Source: Hyphomicrobiales bacterium
Lineage (GTDB): Bacteria > Pseudomonadota > Alphaproteobacteria > Rhizobiales > Devosiaceae
Assembly (NCBI GenBank): GCA_015487985.1
Contig: WFOP01000231.1
Location: 1-14,877 of the forward strand
Direction: 5' to 3'
Length of the DNA stretch: 14,877 nucleotides
Part shown: one piece after another, positions 1-6,830 of the stretch
Layout: each line of letters opens with the position of its first letter
How positions within the stretch are numbered: the stretch's first letter is position 1
The notes under the pieces: generated by a model
Told to the model about the DNA's origin: nothing
What the model saw: only the letters and a program-made list of their open reading frames with translations
The model's database searches: none
Made by a program: the position numbers and the translations under genes

Positions 1-271
1 ATTTTTCAACAATGGAAGAAAATTTTGTCAGCCATTCGTGGGAATGTTCACGGGTGCGAATGGCAACAAACACACTCACCCCCGCGTTTACCTTGGCCGG
101 ATCCAATATCGCCACCCGGCCCGTGATGACGCCATCTTCCTCCATCTTTTGAATGCGCCGCCAGCATGGTGTGGTGGACAGCCCCACTTTGCGCCCGATC
201 TGGGCAACGGGAACAGTTGCATCCTTCTGCATGATGGTGAGTATTTTCTTATCTATTTTATCAAGCGCCAT
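1..271 (-). CDS. Lrp/AsnC-family transcriptional regulator, N-terminal part (runs off window)
   Basis: This is a partial gene: 90 codons are visible, from the ATG at 271 to the window edge, with no stop. The protein begins MALDKIDKKILTIMQKDA. It carries the Lrp/AsnC winged helix-turn-helix in the expected place: the recognition segment QIGRKVGLSTTPCWRRIQKM (about residues 27-46) is followed by EEDGVITGRVAILDPAKVNAG, the link to the RAM/effector domain, of which only the first strand is present. A GGAAGA ribosome binding site lies about 6 bases upstream. Family members bind amino acids or related ligands as dimers or octamers and usually repress their own gene; a Lrp-type palindrome sits 36-50 bases upstream of this start (separate entry). 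The regulated pathway cannot be deduced because the neighbouring gene lies outside the window. Family assignment is firm; the specific role is unknown. Confidence 0.93.
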   Translation of the reverse strand, partial: MALDKIDKKILTIMQKDATVPVAQIGRKVGLSTTPCWRRIQKMEEDGVITGRVAILDPAKVNAGVSVFVAIRTREHSHEWLTKFSSIVEK

Positions 272-306
272 GACGTTCTTCCAAAATATGCAGGTGCGCA
301 ACTTGT

Positions 307-321
307 TAGAATAAAATTCTA
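307..321 (-). promoter_or_regulatory. Candidate Lrp-type operator for autoregulation
   Basis: TAGAATAAAATTCTA is a perfect 6-bp inverted repeat around a 3-bp AT centre. Read on the minus strand it fits the E. coli Lrp consensus YAGHAWATTWTDCTR at 14 of 15 positions. It lies just downstream of a plausible -10 element (326-331), where the transcription start would fall, so binding of the regulator would block its own transcription. The palindrome is seen directly; binding is inferred. Confidence 0.55.
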
Positions 322-325
322 GAGT

Positions 326-353
326 TGTATAGTTGAATCAGCGATTGGCGCAA
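326..353 (-). promoter_or_regulatory. Candidate sigma-70 promoter of the Lrp/AsnC gene
   Basis: On the minus strand TTGCGC (348-353) is followed after 16 bases by TATACA (326-331). The predicted start falls inside the palindrome at 307-321, leaving a short leader of roughly 45 bases before the ATG at 271. This is a motif match only. Confidence 0.4.
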
Positions 354-393
354 AATATTGCTATTATATCCGTCAAAATACCGCAGGCATTGC

Positions 394-969
394 TTATCGG
401 GTAAACCAGTCCCAAAGCCGGCCAAACACATTTCCAGACGTTTCATGTTGCCGTACGCCGTCACGCCAGGCGCGTGGGGAAACAAACTCACCCGACCAGA
501 TGCCCAATTTTCCGGCGCGGGCGAACGCTTCTTGTTCGGGGTAATCATTGTAGGAAATAGCAAGGCCTTCGCGCACCATAATCGCGCCAATGTCCTGGCC
601 CTCAACCTTACATACCGCCAATGCGCGCCCGAATTTATCCCGCACGTCAAACAGGCAATTTACAGGGCCTGACCCGAGCAGTTGCGCCAGTCGCTGCCTT
701 GCCCGCTGGCCACAGAACCAGGTAGCTCCCTCGCTGTCCAAACAGGTCTGATCCAACTCGGGAGCATCAATTCCCAACAGGCGAATTCTCTGATCTGCAA
801 TCCTGATACTGTCTCCATCGGATGCACGCGCCCGACCAGACAGGCTCATACTCTCCTGGGGGAACAGGTAACCGGACAAAACCAGCCCCCCAATCAGAAA
901 ACCAAAAACCAAAACCAGGTTGAGAATTTGGGAACTTTTGCGCGCAACCTTTGAAAAGCGCAACTTCAT
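394..969 (-). CDS. Membrane-anchored thermonuclease-family (SNase-like) protein
   Basis: A staphylococcal-nuclease-fold protein of about 191 residues, probably exported and held in the membrane by one N-terminal helix (LNLVLVFGFLIGGLVLSGYL). The domain begins with SDGDSIRI and RIRLLGIDAPEL. The equivalents of the nuclease active site are present: an Asp in SDGDS, Arg and Asp/Glu in RLLGIDAPE, and the second Arg in DKFGRALAV. Thr41 of the S. aureus enzyme is Ala here, as in many bacterial homologues. This suggests calcium-dependent phosphodiesterase activity on nucleic acid outside the cytoplasm, but many such proteins are untested. The reading frame also opens at a GTG at 978 (prefix MVN). 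I prefer the ATG at 969, although neither has a clear Shine-Dalgarno. The gene is divergent from the histidine kinase gene. The cysteines in the domain may form a disulphide, which would suit a periplasmic location. Confidence 0.85.
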   Translation of the reverse strand: MKLRFSKVARKSSQILNLVLVFGFLIGGLVLSGYLFPQESMSLSGRARASDGDSIRIADQRIRLLGIDAPELDQTCLDSEGATWFCGQRARQRLAQLLGSGPVNCLFDVRDKFGRALAVCKVEGQDIGAIMVREGLAISYNDYPEQEAFARAGKLGIWSGEFVSPRAWRDGVRQHETSGNVFGRLWDWFTR

Positions 970-1069
970 ATTAACCACATTTGAACTAACATTCCCGCTG
1001 ATTTGGATGTTTCAAAGTGTAGCACAATTCACTGCCCCCGGTGCGACAAGAAGTTTTCGTGAGTATGCA

Positions 1070-2620
1070 ATGCCGCAACAGGCCGCAAATCGTCGTTCTT
1101 TTTCATCCCCCCTGCAAGCGGAAGACGTTGTATCCGGGTTAAAAAACGACCACTCCAGACCCGCGCGTGATTCGCACCGGACAGTATTTGATGCACGCCA
1201 AAGGTTAACCTCCACGACCGGCACCCGGGCGTCTTTCGATTTGGAAATGTTGCGCGAATACGCCAAGTCCCGAAAATCCAGCGCACTGGGCATGACGGTT
1301 CTGCTCTTGTTCCTGGGCGTATTTGCCAGCTTCTGGGTCCCTCTTTATGCCGTGGTGCTATGGGTGGGCATGGTGGTTTTGACCAACCTGGTGGTGGTGG
1401 CCATTTGCGCACGTTTTCTTAAAGGCACGACACAAAAACTGACCGTGCGGCGCTGGACCGCCAGTTTTGTTGCCGCTGAAGCCATGTATGGCATTGCATG
1501 GTCCATGCTGGCCATGTTCACACTGGCCTCGGATGGCAACGAACTTGCCGTTGTCATGTTTGCGATCCTGTTAATGGGAGTGGGGGCCAATGCCATGGCC
1601 AGCCGGGCGCTGCCCACGGCAACGCTGATGACCACGCTGCCGGCAACATTCACCGTCAGCGTGAACCTCATCATGTTCAGCGGCACCCTTTATAATTCAC
1701 TGGCGGCCGTGGCGATTGTTGCCCAGGTGTTCGTATTGCTTTTCCTGAAGCGGCTGCAAAAAATTGAACTGGCCTCCCTTGCGCACCAGTCTGACCGGGA
1801 TGCGCTGATTCTGGATCTGGAGGATGCGCGGGAATTTTCCGATCAGGCCCGGCGCGAGGCGGAGCAGGCCAATATTGCAAAATCCAATTTCCTTGCCACC
1901 ATGAGCCACGAACTGCGCACCCCGCTCAATGCCATAATCGGATTTTCCGAGGTGCTGAAATCTGAACTATTGGGTCCGCACGCCGTGCCCCAATATAAGG
2001 AATATGCCGGGGATATTCATACCAGCGGCCAGCATTTGCTCAATCTTATCAACGAATTGCTGGACCTTTCGCGCATTGAAGCGGGCAAGTATGACCTGAA
2101 TGAAGAAGTGGTTTCCCTTCGCGATGTGGCGGATGACTGCCTCAGGATGATGAAAATCCGGGCCAAGGCAAAAGATATCGAACTGGTGGAAATCATCGAC
2201 GATAAACTGCCCAAAATCTGGGGCGACGAGCGGGCCATCCGCCAGATTATGCTCAACCTTTTGACCAATGCCATCAAGTTCACCCCGCAATCGGGGCGAA
2301 TTGAATTATCCATCAAGCGCAGCAGTGACGGGGGACAGATGGTGTCGGTCAAAGACAATGGGCCGGGTATTCCCCAAGAGGAAATTGCCACCGTTCTATC
2401 TTCGTTCGGTCAGGGGTCGCTGGCTCACAAAACCGCAGAACAGGGGGCCGGACTGGGGTTGGCCATTGTGCAAAAAATCATGGACCTGCATCAGGGGCGG
2501 TTTGATCTGTTTTCCAAACTCAGGTTCGGCACCGAAGTGATTGCCACCTTCCCCCGCGCGCGGGTGATGGATGCGGTGGCACCGGTGGAAGAACGTCCAA
2601 ATCGGCTGAAGATATATTAA
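1070..2620 (+). CDS. Membrane sensor histidine kinase (6-TM, HisKA-HATPase)
   Basis: A protein of about 516 residues. After a variable N-terminus it has a hydrophobic block of about six membrane helices (roughly residues 75-240), then a charged linker likely to be coiled coil. The HisKA dimerisation domain follows, with the H-box SHELRTPLNAIIGFSEVL (phospho-accepting His280). The HATPase_c domain has the N-box NLLTNAIKF (Asn400), the G1 box DNGPGIP (Asp429) and the G2 box GAGLGLAIV (about 460). No PAS or receiver domain is visible. The H-box and architecture resemble the DivJ/PleC group of alphaproteobacterial kinases that signal to DivK-like receivers, but no cognate regulator lies nearby, so the signal and partner are unknown. 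In-frame starts also exist at 920 and 1007. The one at 920 would overlap the divergent nuclease gene, and the first ~50 residues from there do not look conserved. The ATG at 1070 is preceded by a weak GTGAG. The start is therefore uncertain, the product class is not. Confidence 0.9.
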   Translation: MPQQAANRRSFSSPLQAEDVVSGLKNDHSRPARDSHRTVFDARQRLTSTTGTRASFDLEMLREYAKSRKSSALGMTVLLLFLGVFASFWVPLYAVVLWVGMVVLTNLVVVAICARFLKGTTQKLTVRRWTASFVAAEAMYGIAWSMLAMFTLASDGNELAVVMFAILLMGVGANAMASRALPTATLMTTLPATFTVSVNLIMFSGTLYNSLAAVAIVAQVFVLLFLKRLQKIELASLAHQSDRDALILDLEDAREFSDQARREAEQANIAKSNFLATMSHELRTPLNAIIGFSEVLKSELLGPHAVPQYKEYAGDIHTSGQHLLNLINELLDLSRIEAGKYDLNEEVVSLRDVADDCLRMMKIRAKAKDIELVEIIDDKLPKIWGDERAIRQIMLNLLTNAIKFTPQSGRIELSIKRSSDGGQMVSVKDNGPGIPQEEIATVLSSFGQGSLAHKTAEQGAGLGLAIVQKIMDLHQGRFDLFSKLRFGTEVIATFPRARVMDAVAPVEERPNRLKIY

Positions 2621-2639
2621 GACACGCGAGGGGCTTTTC

Positions 2640-3674
2640 CTAAACGCTCTTTGTGCTCACAGAAGCCTGTTCAAAGGTTGCCATATTCTGGTGCGTATAT
2701 AGCGCAGTTTTTACCAGAACAGCGGCCAATGCAGCACCGCTCCCCTCACCCAGACGCAGGCCCAGATCAAGCAGGGCGGATTTGTTCATCGCCGCCAGCG
2801 CACGGCTGTGGGCATGTTCCCCGGAGACATGGGCAAACAGGCAGTGATCCAGCGAAGCGGGATTTATGGCGTGGGCGATGGCGGCGGCGGCAGTGGCAAC
2901 GAACCCGTCAATTATTACCGGAATTTTGTGATGCCGGGCTGAAATAATTGCGCCCAGCATGGCGGCGAATTCCCGCCCGCCAAGATGGGAGAGAACGGCA
3001 AACGGATCGGCGAGCCGGTCTTTATGCAATGCCAGAGCCTTGTCAACGATTGCCCCCTTGTGGGCAATTCCCGCTTCATCCATTCCGGTGCCCGCCCCCA
3101 CCCAATCGGCCCCGGTTCCACCAAACAAAGCGGCAAAAATGGCAGCGGCAACGGTGGTGTTGGCAATGCCCATTTCCCCGATGCACAGCAAATCCGGCTC
3201 CCCGGCAATGGCTTCCATGCCATAGGCAATGGTGGCGGCGCAGGTTTTGTCATCCAGTGCCGGCTCCATGCTGATGTCGCCGGTGGGCAACTCCAGTGCC
3301 AACTCAAAAACCCGCAGGTTGAGTTCATGTTGTTTGGCGATTTGAGAAATCGCAGCGCCACCATTGGTAAAATTGGCCACCATCTGCACGGTCACGCTGG
3401 CGGGAAATGCGGAAACATTTTGTGCGGCCACACCATGGTTGCCGGCAAAAATCGCAATCATGGGATTGTTCAGGGTTGGTTCGGACTTTTCCTGCCAGCG
3501 GGCCAGAAACTCCACCAATCCATCCATTTTACCCAAGGAGCCCAAAGGCTTGGTGAGTTGTGCATCGCGCTGCCGCACATCTTCAACCGCAGCATGTGAC
3601 CCCTCTGGCATATCCTGAAGCAATTTTGTAAAATCTGAAAAAGTGTCCGGCATACGAATCCCCGTCATTGTCAT
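2640..3674 (-). CDS. cobT: Nicotinate-nucleotide--dimethylbenzimidazole phosphoribosyltransferase
   Basis: CobT (called CobU in Pseudomonas denitrificans nomenclature) transfers phosphoribose from nicotinate mononucleotide to the lower-ligand base, giving alpha-ribazole phosphate for late cobalamin assembly in the cytoplasm. The 344 residues match the full family length. Recognisable motifs are LTKPLGSLGKMD near the N-terminus, AGNHGVAAQNVSAFP, IGEMGIANTTVAAAIFA, VGAGTGMDEAG, and the C-terminal LGEGSGAALA, whose Glu (about residue 310) corresponds to the catalytic glutamate of Salmonella CobT. Starts at 3674, 3668 and 3653 are all possible. The last has the best upstream purine run (GGGG about 6 bases before) and would relieve crowding with the divergent cobS. 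The gene converges on the histidine kinase, with 19 bases between the stops and no clear terminator. Confidence 0.96.
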   Translation of the reverse strand: MTMTGIRMPDTFSDFTKLLQDMPEGSHAAVEDVRQRDAQLTKPLGSLGKMDGLVEFLARWQEKSEPTLNNPMIAIFAGNHGVAAQNVSAFPASVTVQMVANFTNGGAAISQIAKQHELNLRVFELALELPTGDISMEPALDDKTCAATIAYGMEAIAGEPDLLCIGEMGIANTTVAAAIFAALFGGTGADWVGAGTGMDEAGIAHKGAIVDKALALHKDRLADPFAVLSHLGGREFAAMLGAIISARHHKIPVIIDGFVATAAAAIAHAINPASLDHCLFAHVSGEHAHSRALAAMNKSALLDLGLRLGEGSGAALAAVLVKTALYTHQNMATFEQASVSTKSV

Positions 3675-3683
3675 GGCGGATTG

Positions 3684-4544
3684 ATGAATATGGTGTTAGA
3701 CAGCCAAACACAAAAGAAAAGTTGCCCGTTGAAAAACTCATCCCCAAAGTTTTCCCCTTCCGGCGAGCCGGACCATACGCCCAGCCTGCTGGGGGACATT
3801 ATTATGGGGTTGCGATTTTTTTCACGACTGCCCACCGGCGGCGGCGCACACCAAAATCCGCAAATGGCGCGCCTGGTGCCGGGACTGGGGCTAAGCAGCC
3901 TCATTATCGGCCTGTTGCCGGCGCTGGTGTTTGTGGGCGCCGGTGACCAATGCCAGCGCGCCAACACCAAAACAGGCAGCCAGCAGCACAGGCAGGCCCA
4001 GAAATCCGGCGCCATGGCAGAGGATGGGCTGGCGGACAGCTTTGACGGTCTTTTTGGGGGGCATTCCCCGGCTCAGCGGCTGGAAATCATGAAGGACAGC
4101 ACGCAGGGAACCTATGGGGTTCTGGCTTTGGCATTATTGACGATAACGCGTATTGTTGCCCTTGGAACACTGGCTTCGGGCAGCATGATTGGCGCTGCCA
4201 TGCTGTGGATCAGTGCGCAGATAATTGCCCGTCAAAGCGCCCTGTGGATAATGGTGGCCTTACCTTCGGCACGCAAAGAGGGCACCGCAACATCAACGGG
4301 AACCCTGGGCAAAAGGCCATTCATCATCGGGGCGGTGATTGCCGGGCTGATTGTTTTTGTACTGGCGGGGATGTTTGTTGGCATTGGGGGCCTGCTTCTG
4401 GCCGGTATCGTTATGGCTCTGATTGTGCTTTACTGGACAGGGCTATGTAAAAATCTTATCGGCGGGTATAGCGGGGATTTGATCGGAGCCTTGCATGCTC
4501 TGGTTGAAATTGGTGTGTTATGCACCTTTATTATACTCATATGA
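3684..4544 (+). CDS. cobS: Cobalamin 5'-phosphate synthase (adenosylcobinamide-GDP ribazoletransferase), with an inverted internal segment
   Basis: CobS is an integral-membrane enzyme joining adenosylcobinamide-GDP to alpha-ribazole (phosphate), the last step with CobT. Family landmarks are LRFFSRLP (about residues 43-50), MAEDGLADSFDGLFGG (about 111-126; the acidic Mg-binding motif), LEIMKDSTQGTYGVLAL, and the C-terminal LIGGYSGDLIGALHALVE. The N-terminus is about 30-40 residues longer than usual. Start choice is ATG 3684 or ATG 3690, the latter with GGCGGA about 9 bases upstream. A later ATG at 3804 behind GGGGGA is also possible. Residues 85-110 are abnormal: the current frame gives a hydrophilic run containing QCQRANTKTGSQQHRQAQKS where a membrane helix belongs. 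This is explained by a 78-bp inversion (separate entry). In the orientation given, the enzyme is unlikely to fold or work. The upstream and downstream parts are otherwise intact, with no other frame damage. Confidence 0.93.
   Translation: MNMVLDSQTQKKSCPLKNSSPKFSPSGEPDHTPSLLGDIIMGLRFFSRLPTGGGAHQNPQMARLVPGLGLSSLIIGLLPALVFVGAGDQCQRANTKTGSQQHRQAQKSGAMAEDGLADSFDGLFGGHSPAQRLEIMKDSTQGTYGVLALALLTITRIVALGTLASGSMIGAAMLWISAQIIARQSALWIMVALPSARKEGTATSTGTLGKRPFIIGAVIAGLIVFVLAGMFVGIGGLLLAGIVMALIVLYWTGLCKNLIGGYSGDLIGALHALVEIGVLCTFIILI
3936..4013. repeat. 78-bp micro-inversion inside cobS bounded by 8-bp inverted repeats
   Basis: The arms are GGCGCCGG at 3936-3943 and CCGGCGCC at 4006-4013, enclosing 62 bases. 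The segment is exactly 26 codons and starts on a codon boundary of cobS. Reverse-complementing it in place leaves both arms unchanged and the frame open. The hydrophilic residues are replaced by a hydrophobic helix containing GLPVLLAAC and ending ALALVTGA, directly before MAEDGLAD. That is what CobS proteins have there; E. coli CobS reads LVLVLMTGGFHLDGLADT at the same point. Neither of the other two forward frames restores this, so a frameshift is not the explanation. The restored reading is direct arithmetic on the sequence. Whether the inversion exists in cells, and whether it is reversible, is inference. Confidence 0.85.
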
Positions 4545-4564
4545 TGGCAATTCTGCCTGTGTTC

Positions 4565-4570
4565 AAAGGA
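4565..4570 (+). promoter_or_regulatory. Ribosome binding site fixing a TTG start
   Basis: AAAGGA lies 7 bases before the TTG at 4578. No ATG or GTG in this frame has comparable spacing, and the first residues after the TTG already form the first membrane helix of the protease, so this site supports the rare TTG start. Confidence 0.6.
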
Positions 4571-4577
4571 TAATCAT

Positions 4578-5264
4578 TTGATTTTCGTTGGTTTTGCATT
4601 GCTGATTGCCGCAGGTCTGACCCTTGTTATCATTTCCGATGCCGGGCAACTGGTTGGCCTTGAACAGGAACAGGTGGGCCAGCTTATTCCCCTGCTGCTC
4701 ATACTCATTCTGGTTGCTTCGGGCACCTTTGGAAGGCGAGTCAATTTTTCAAATATTTTTGGCGGCGCAATTCTTTGGGCGGGCATGTTTGCGGTGGTTA
4801 TCGGGGGATATTCCTACCGGTTTGAAATCATCGGACTGGCAAACCGCATTTTGGGGGAATTGACGCCCGGGGTTGCGGTCATTGATGAAAACAGCGGCTC
4901 GGCGGTGTTTCAAAAGGGTTTGGGCAATACGTTTCGCATGGGGGCGCGGGTGAACGGGGCAAAAATAATCCTGATTTTTGACACCGGGGCCAGTGCTGTG
5001 GTGCTGACAAGTTCTGATGCGATGGCGGCCGGCATTGATCCCGACTCATTGAGATTTGATGTACGGGTGCAAACGGCAAACGGCATCGGACGCGCCGCTT
5101 CCATTCGTTTGAGGAATATCGAAATCGGCGGTATTGTGCGGGAAAATATCCGCGCGTTTGTGGCAGAACCGGGCGCGCTCGAAACCTCGCTTCTAGGCAT
5201 GAGCTTTCTGCAAACGCTTCAGGCCTATACCGTGCGCAACGACACGCTGGAACTTCACGGATAG
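4578..5264 (+). CDS. Membrane-anchored retropepsin-like aspartic protease (TIGR02281 type)
   Basis: A protein of 228 residues, with three hydrophobic helices in the first ~80 residues (starting MIFVGFALLIAAGLTLVIIS), a short linker, then a single-lobe aspartic protease domain. The catalytic motif is FDTGASAVVLTSSDA, with catalytic Asp135. The second typical motif is near the C-terminus: ETSLLGMSFLQTLQAYTV, the family's LLGMSFL signature. Such clan AA single-lobe enzymes must dimerise to make an active site, as in retroviral proteases. The soluble domain probably faces the periplasm. Substrates in alphaproteobacteria are not known to me. The gene begins 33 bases after cobS on the same strand and could share its transcript, although no functional link to cobalamin is evident. 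Translation starts at TTG, supported by AAAGGA upstream. Confidence 0.87.
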   Translation: MIFVGFALLIAAGLTLVIISDAGQLVGLEQEQVGQLIPLLLILILVASGTFGRRVNFSNIFGGAILWAGMFAVVIGGYSYRFEIIGLANRILGELTPGVAVIDENSGSAVFQKGLGNTFRMGARVNGAKIILIFDTGASAVVLTSSDAMAAGIDPDSLRFDVRVQTANGIGRAASIRLRNIEIGGIVRENIRAFVAEPGALETSLLGMSFLQTLQAYTVRNDTLELHG

Positions 5265-5338
5265 GTGATAGCGTTTGTACTGGATCATTTTATTTGCATC
5301 CTGTATATATTAGCAAAACACAATATAGGAAAACTCAA

Positions 5339-5725
5339 ATGAGCTACAGTTTCTCAACCACCCTTGAAGGGGACATGGACGCCATCATTGAAAAAGTTAC
5401 AGCGGCATTGGCCACCAGCGGCTTTGGCGTGCTGACGACAATCGACGTAAAGGCAACGTTAAAAAAGAAAATTGATGTGGATTTTCGCCCCTATACAATT
5501 CTTGGGGCCTGCAATCCCGGATTTGCCCACAAGGCACTGTTGGCCGAGCCTCAAATCGGCACCATGCTGCCCTGCAACGTAATTGTGCAAGAGGTCGGGG
5601 AAGGCAAATACAAGGTTTCCGCCGTTGATCCGATGGCCTCGATGATGGCGGTTGACAACCCCTCTCTGGGGGAAATCGCCGGAGAAGTTCGTGGCATGCT
5701 CAAAGGGGTCATCGAGGGGCTGTAA
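5339..5725 (+). CDS. DUF302 domain protein
   Basis: A small cytosolic protein of 128 residues that is entirely one DUF302 domain. It has an N-terminal strand SYSFSTTLEGDMDAIIEKV, the helix ATSGFGVLTTIDVKATL, the core YTILGACNPGFAHKALLAEP with the conserved Cys-Asn-Pro, then a final strand VSAVDPMASM and C-terminal helix. Proteins of this fold form dimers; their biochemical role is unknown, and fusions or neighbourhoods elsewhere hint at redox or metal links. No signal peptide is present. The ATG at 5339 has AGGA 8 bases upstream; a start at 5294 in the same frame would add 15 residues of unconserved sequence. It converges with dusA, the TAA at 5723-5725 abutting the dusA stop at 5726. Confidence 0.85.
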   Translation: MSYSFSTTLEGDMDAIIEKVTAALATSGFGVLTTIDVKATLKKKIDVDFRPYTILGACNPGFAHKALLAEPQIGTMLPCNVIVQEVGEGKYKVSAVDPMASMMAVDNPSLGEIAGEVRGMLKGVIEGL

Positions 5726-6730
5726 CTAGAGCTTAAGCACTTCGAATGCGCGGGCAATCGTATGGCTGCCCGCGCCTTCCTCCAGCACATCCATCGTCAT
5801 GATCTGGCGAAAACGGCGCGCGCCGGGCATGGCATAGGCAAGACCGATCATGTGGCGCGTGATATGATTTAGCCGCGCGCCCATGGCCAGTTGGCGGTCA
5901 GTATATTCAATCATGGTCTGTGCAATTTGGGCCAGTGTTGGCGCTGGAGCGGGCTCACCAAAAATCTCGCTATCCACCCGTGAAAGCATAAACGGGTTTT
6001 GATAGGCCGCCCGCCCCAGCATAACACCGTTCACATGCCCCAGATGTTCTTTGCAGGCTTCAAGGGTTTCAATCCCCCCGTTTATTATGAGCGGCAATGG
6101 CGCCAGACGTTTGGCCAGCCGATAAACCCGCTCGTAATTCAAAGGGGGAATGGTGCGGTTTTCCTTGGGGCTCAGCCCCTGCAGCCAGGCTTTGCGCGCA
6201 TGCACATAAAGCGCGGCAACCCCTGCTTCAAGCATTTTGTCAGCAAATTCATCAAGGTCTTTTTCTATGTCTGACTGGTCGATACCGATGCGACATTTTA
6301 CGGTTACGGGCCGGTCTGTTTCGTTGCGAATTGCCTCAACACAGCGCGCCACAAGGTCCGGTTCGGCCATAAGGCAGGCGCCAAAACGCCCCGCCTGCAC
6401 CCTGTCGGAGGGGCAACCCACGTTCAGATTTATCTCGTCATAGCCAAATTGCTGGCAGATTTTGGTGGCACGGGCCAATTCATCCGGGTCTGATCCCCCA
6501 AGCTGCACCGCAACGGGATGCTCAATCGCATCATACCCCAACAATCGTTCGGGGTCCCCATGAATAATGGCGGCGCTGGTTACCATCTCGGTAAACAGCA
6601 AAGCCCGACCAGACAATTGACGGTGCAAATACCGACAATGGCGGTCCGTCCAGTCCATCATGGGGGCAACGGAAAATCTATGGGCGGGAAATCTACCGGC
6701 GGAATTTTTGTGGGATTGATAGTGCTGCAT
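5726..6730 (-). CDS. dusA: tRNA-dihydrouridine(20/20a) synthase DusA
   Basis: A flavin-dependent enzyme that reduces uridine 20/20a in the tRNA D-loop to dihydrouridine using NADPH. The 334 residues are full length. The TIM-barrel opens with FSVAPMMDWTDRHCR, followed by LFTEMVTSAAI, VAVQLGGSDP and the active-site segment INLNVGCPSDRVQAGRFGACLM, in which Cys106 is the proton-donating cysteine. Then come VTVKCRIGID, LYVHARKAWLQGLSPKENR (the DusA-type insertion with conserved His/Lys) and INGGIETL with VMLGRAAYQNP for FMN phosphate binding. The C-terminal helical domain binds tRNA. No clear Shine-Dalgarno precedes the ATG at 6730. The sequence just upstream is a truncated LysR gene, so any native promoter may have been replaced. 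Confidence 0.96.
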   Translation of the reverse strand: MQHYQSHKNSAGRFPAHRFSVAPMMDWTDRHCRYLHRQLSGRALLFTEMVTSAAIIHGDPERLLGYDAIEHPVAVQLGGSDPDELARATKICQQFGYDEINLNVGCPSDRVQAGRFGACLMAEPDLVARCVEAIRNETDRPVTVKCRIGIDQSDIEKDLDEFADKMLEAGVAALYVHARKAWLQGLSPKENRTIPPLNYERVYRLAKRLAPLPLIINGGIETLEACKEHLGHVNGVMLGRAAYQNPFMLSRVDSEIFGEPAPAPTLAQIAQTMIEYTDRQLAMGARLNHITRHMIGLAYAMPGARRFRQIMTMDVLEEGAGSHTIARAFEVLKL

Positions 6731-6752
6731 TATTTATTCAATCAAGAATCTG

Positions 6753-6830
6753 TTAGCCGGCTTTAACGCTCGATCGCTCGCGCAAAAGCACATCAAGCAC
6801 CCGCAGCAGGTTCAAATCGAAGGTATTCAT
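6753..6830 (-). pseudogene. Truncated LysR-family regulator, first 25 codons only
   Basis: The ATG at 6830 begins MNTFDLNLLRVLDVLLRERS, the textbook N-terminus of a LysR-type regulator leading into its helix-turn-helix. The frame stops at TAA 6753-6755 after only 25 residues (ending SSVKAG), just before the HTH recognition helix should begin, and dusA starts 23 bases further on. The remaining ~270 residues are missing in all frames. This indicates a deletion that fused the LysR start to the dusA upstream region. A functional peptide is unlikely. Confidence 0.6.

Noticed and set aside
920..1069. N-terminal extension of the histidine kinase to the start at 920
   Set aside because: It overlaps the divergent nuclease gene, lacks a ribosome site, and gives residues that do not look like a conserved domain. 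I used the ATG at 1070, accepting uncertainty (1007 is also possible).
2985..3599. 204-residue plus-strand open frame inside cobT
   Set aside because: It is antisense to a full-length, motif-complete CobT; composition is Gly/Asn/His-rich without domain features, typical of a shadow frame.
3936..4013. Frameshift pair as an explanation of the odd CobS segment
   Set aside because: The other two forward frames do not give a hydrophobic helix (one has an immediate TGA, the other is Pro/Ser/Thr-rich). Only the reverse complement between the inverted arms restores the family pattern.
5265..5338. TATATA/TATATT elements as a promoter for the DUF302 gene
   Set aside because: AT-rich sequence is present but no -35 lies at acceptable spacing, so no promoter is called.
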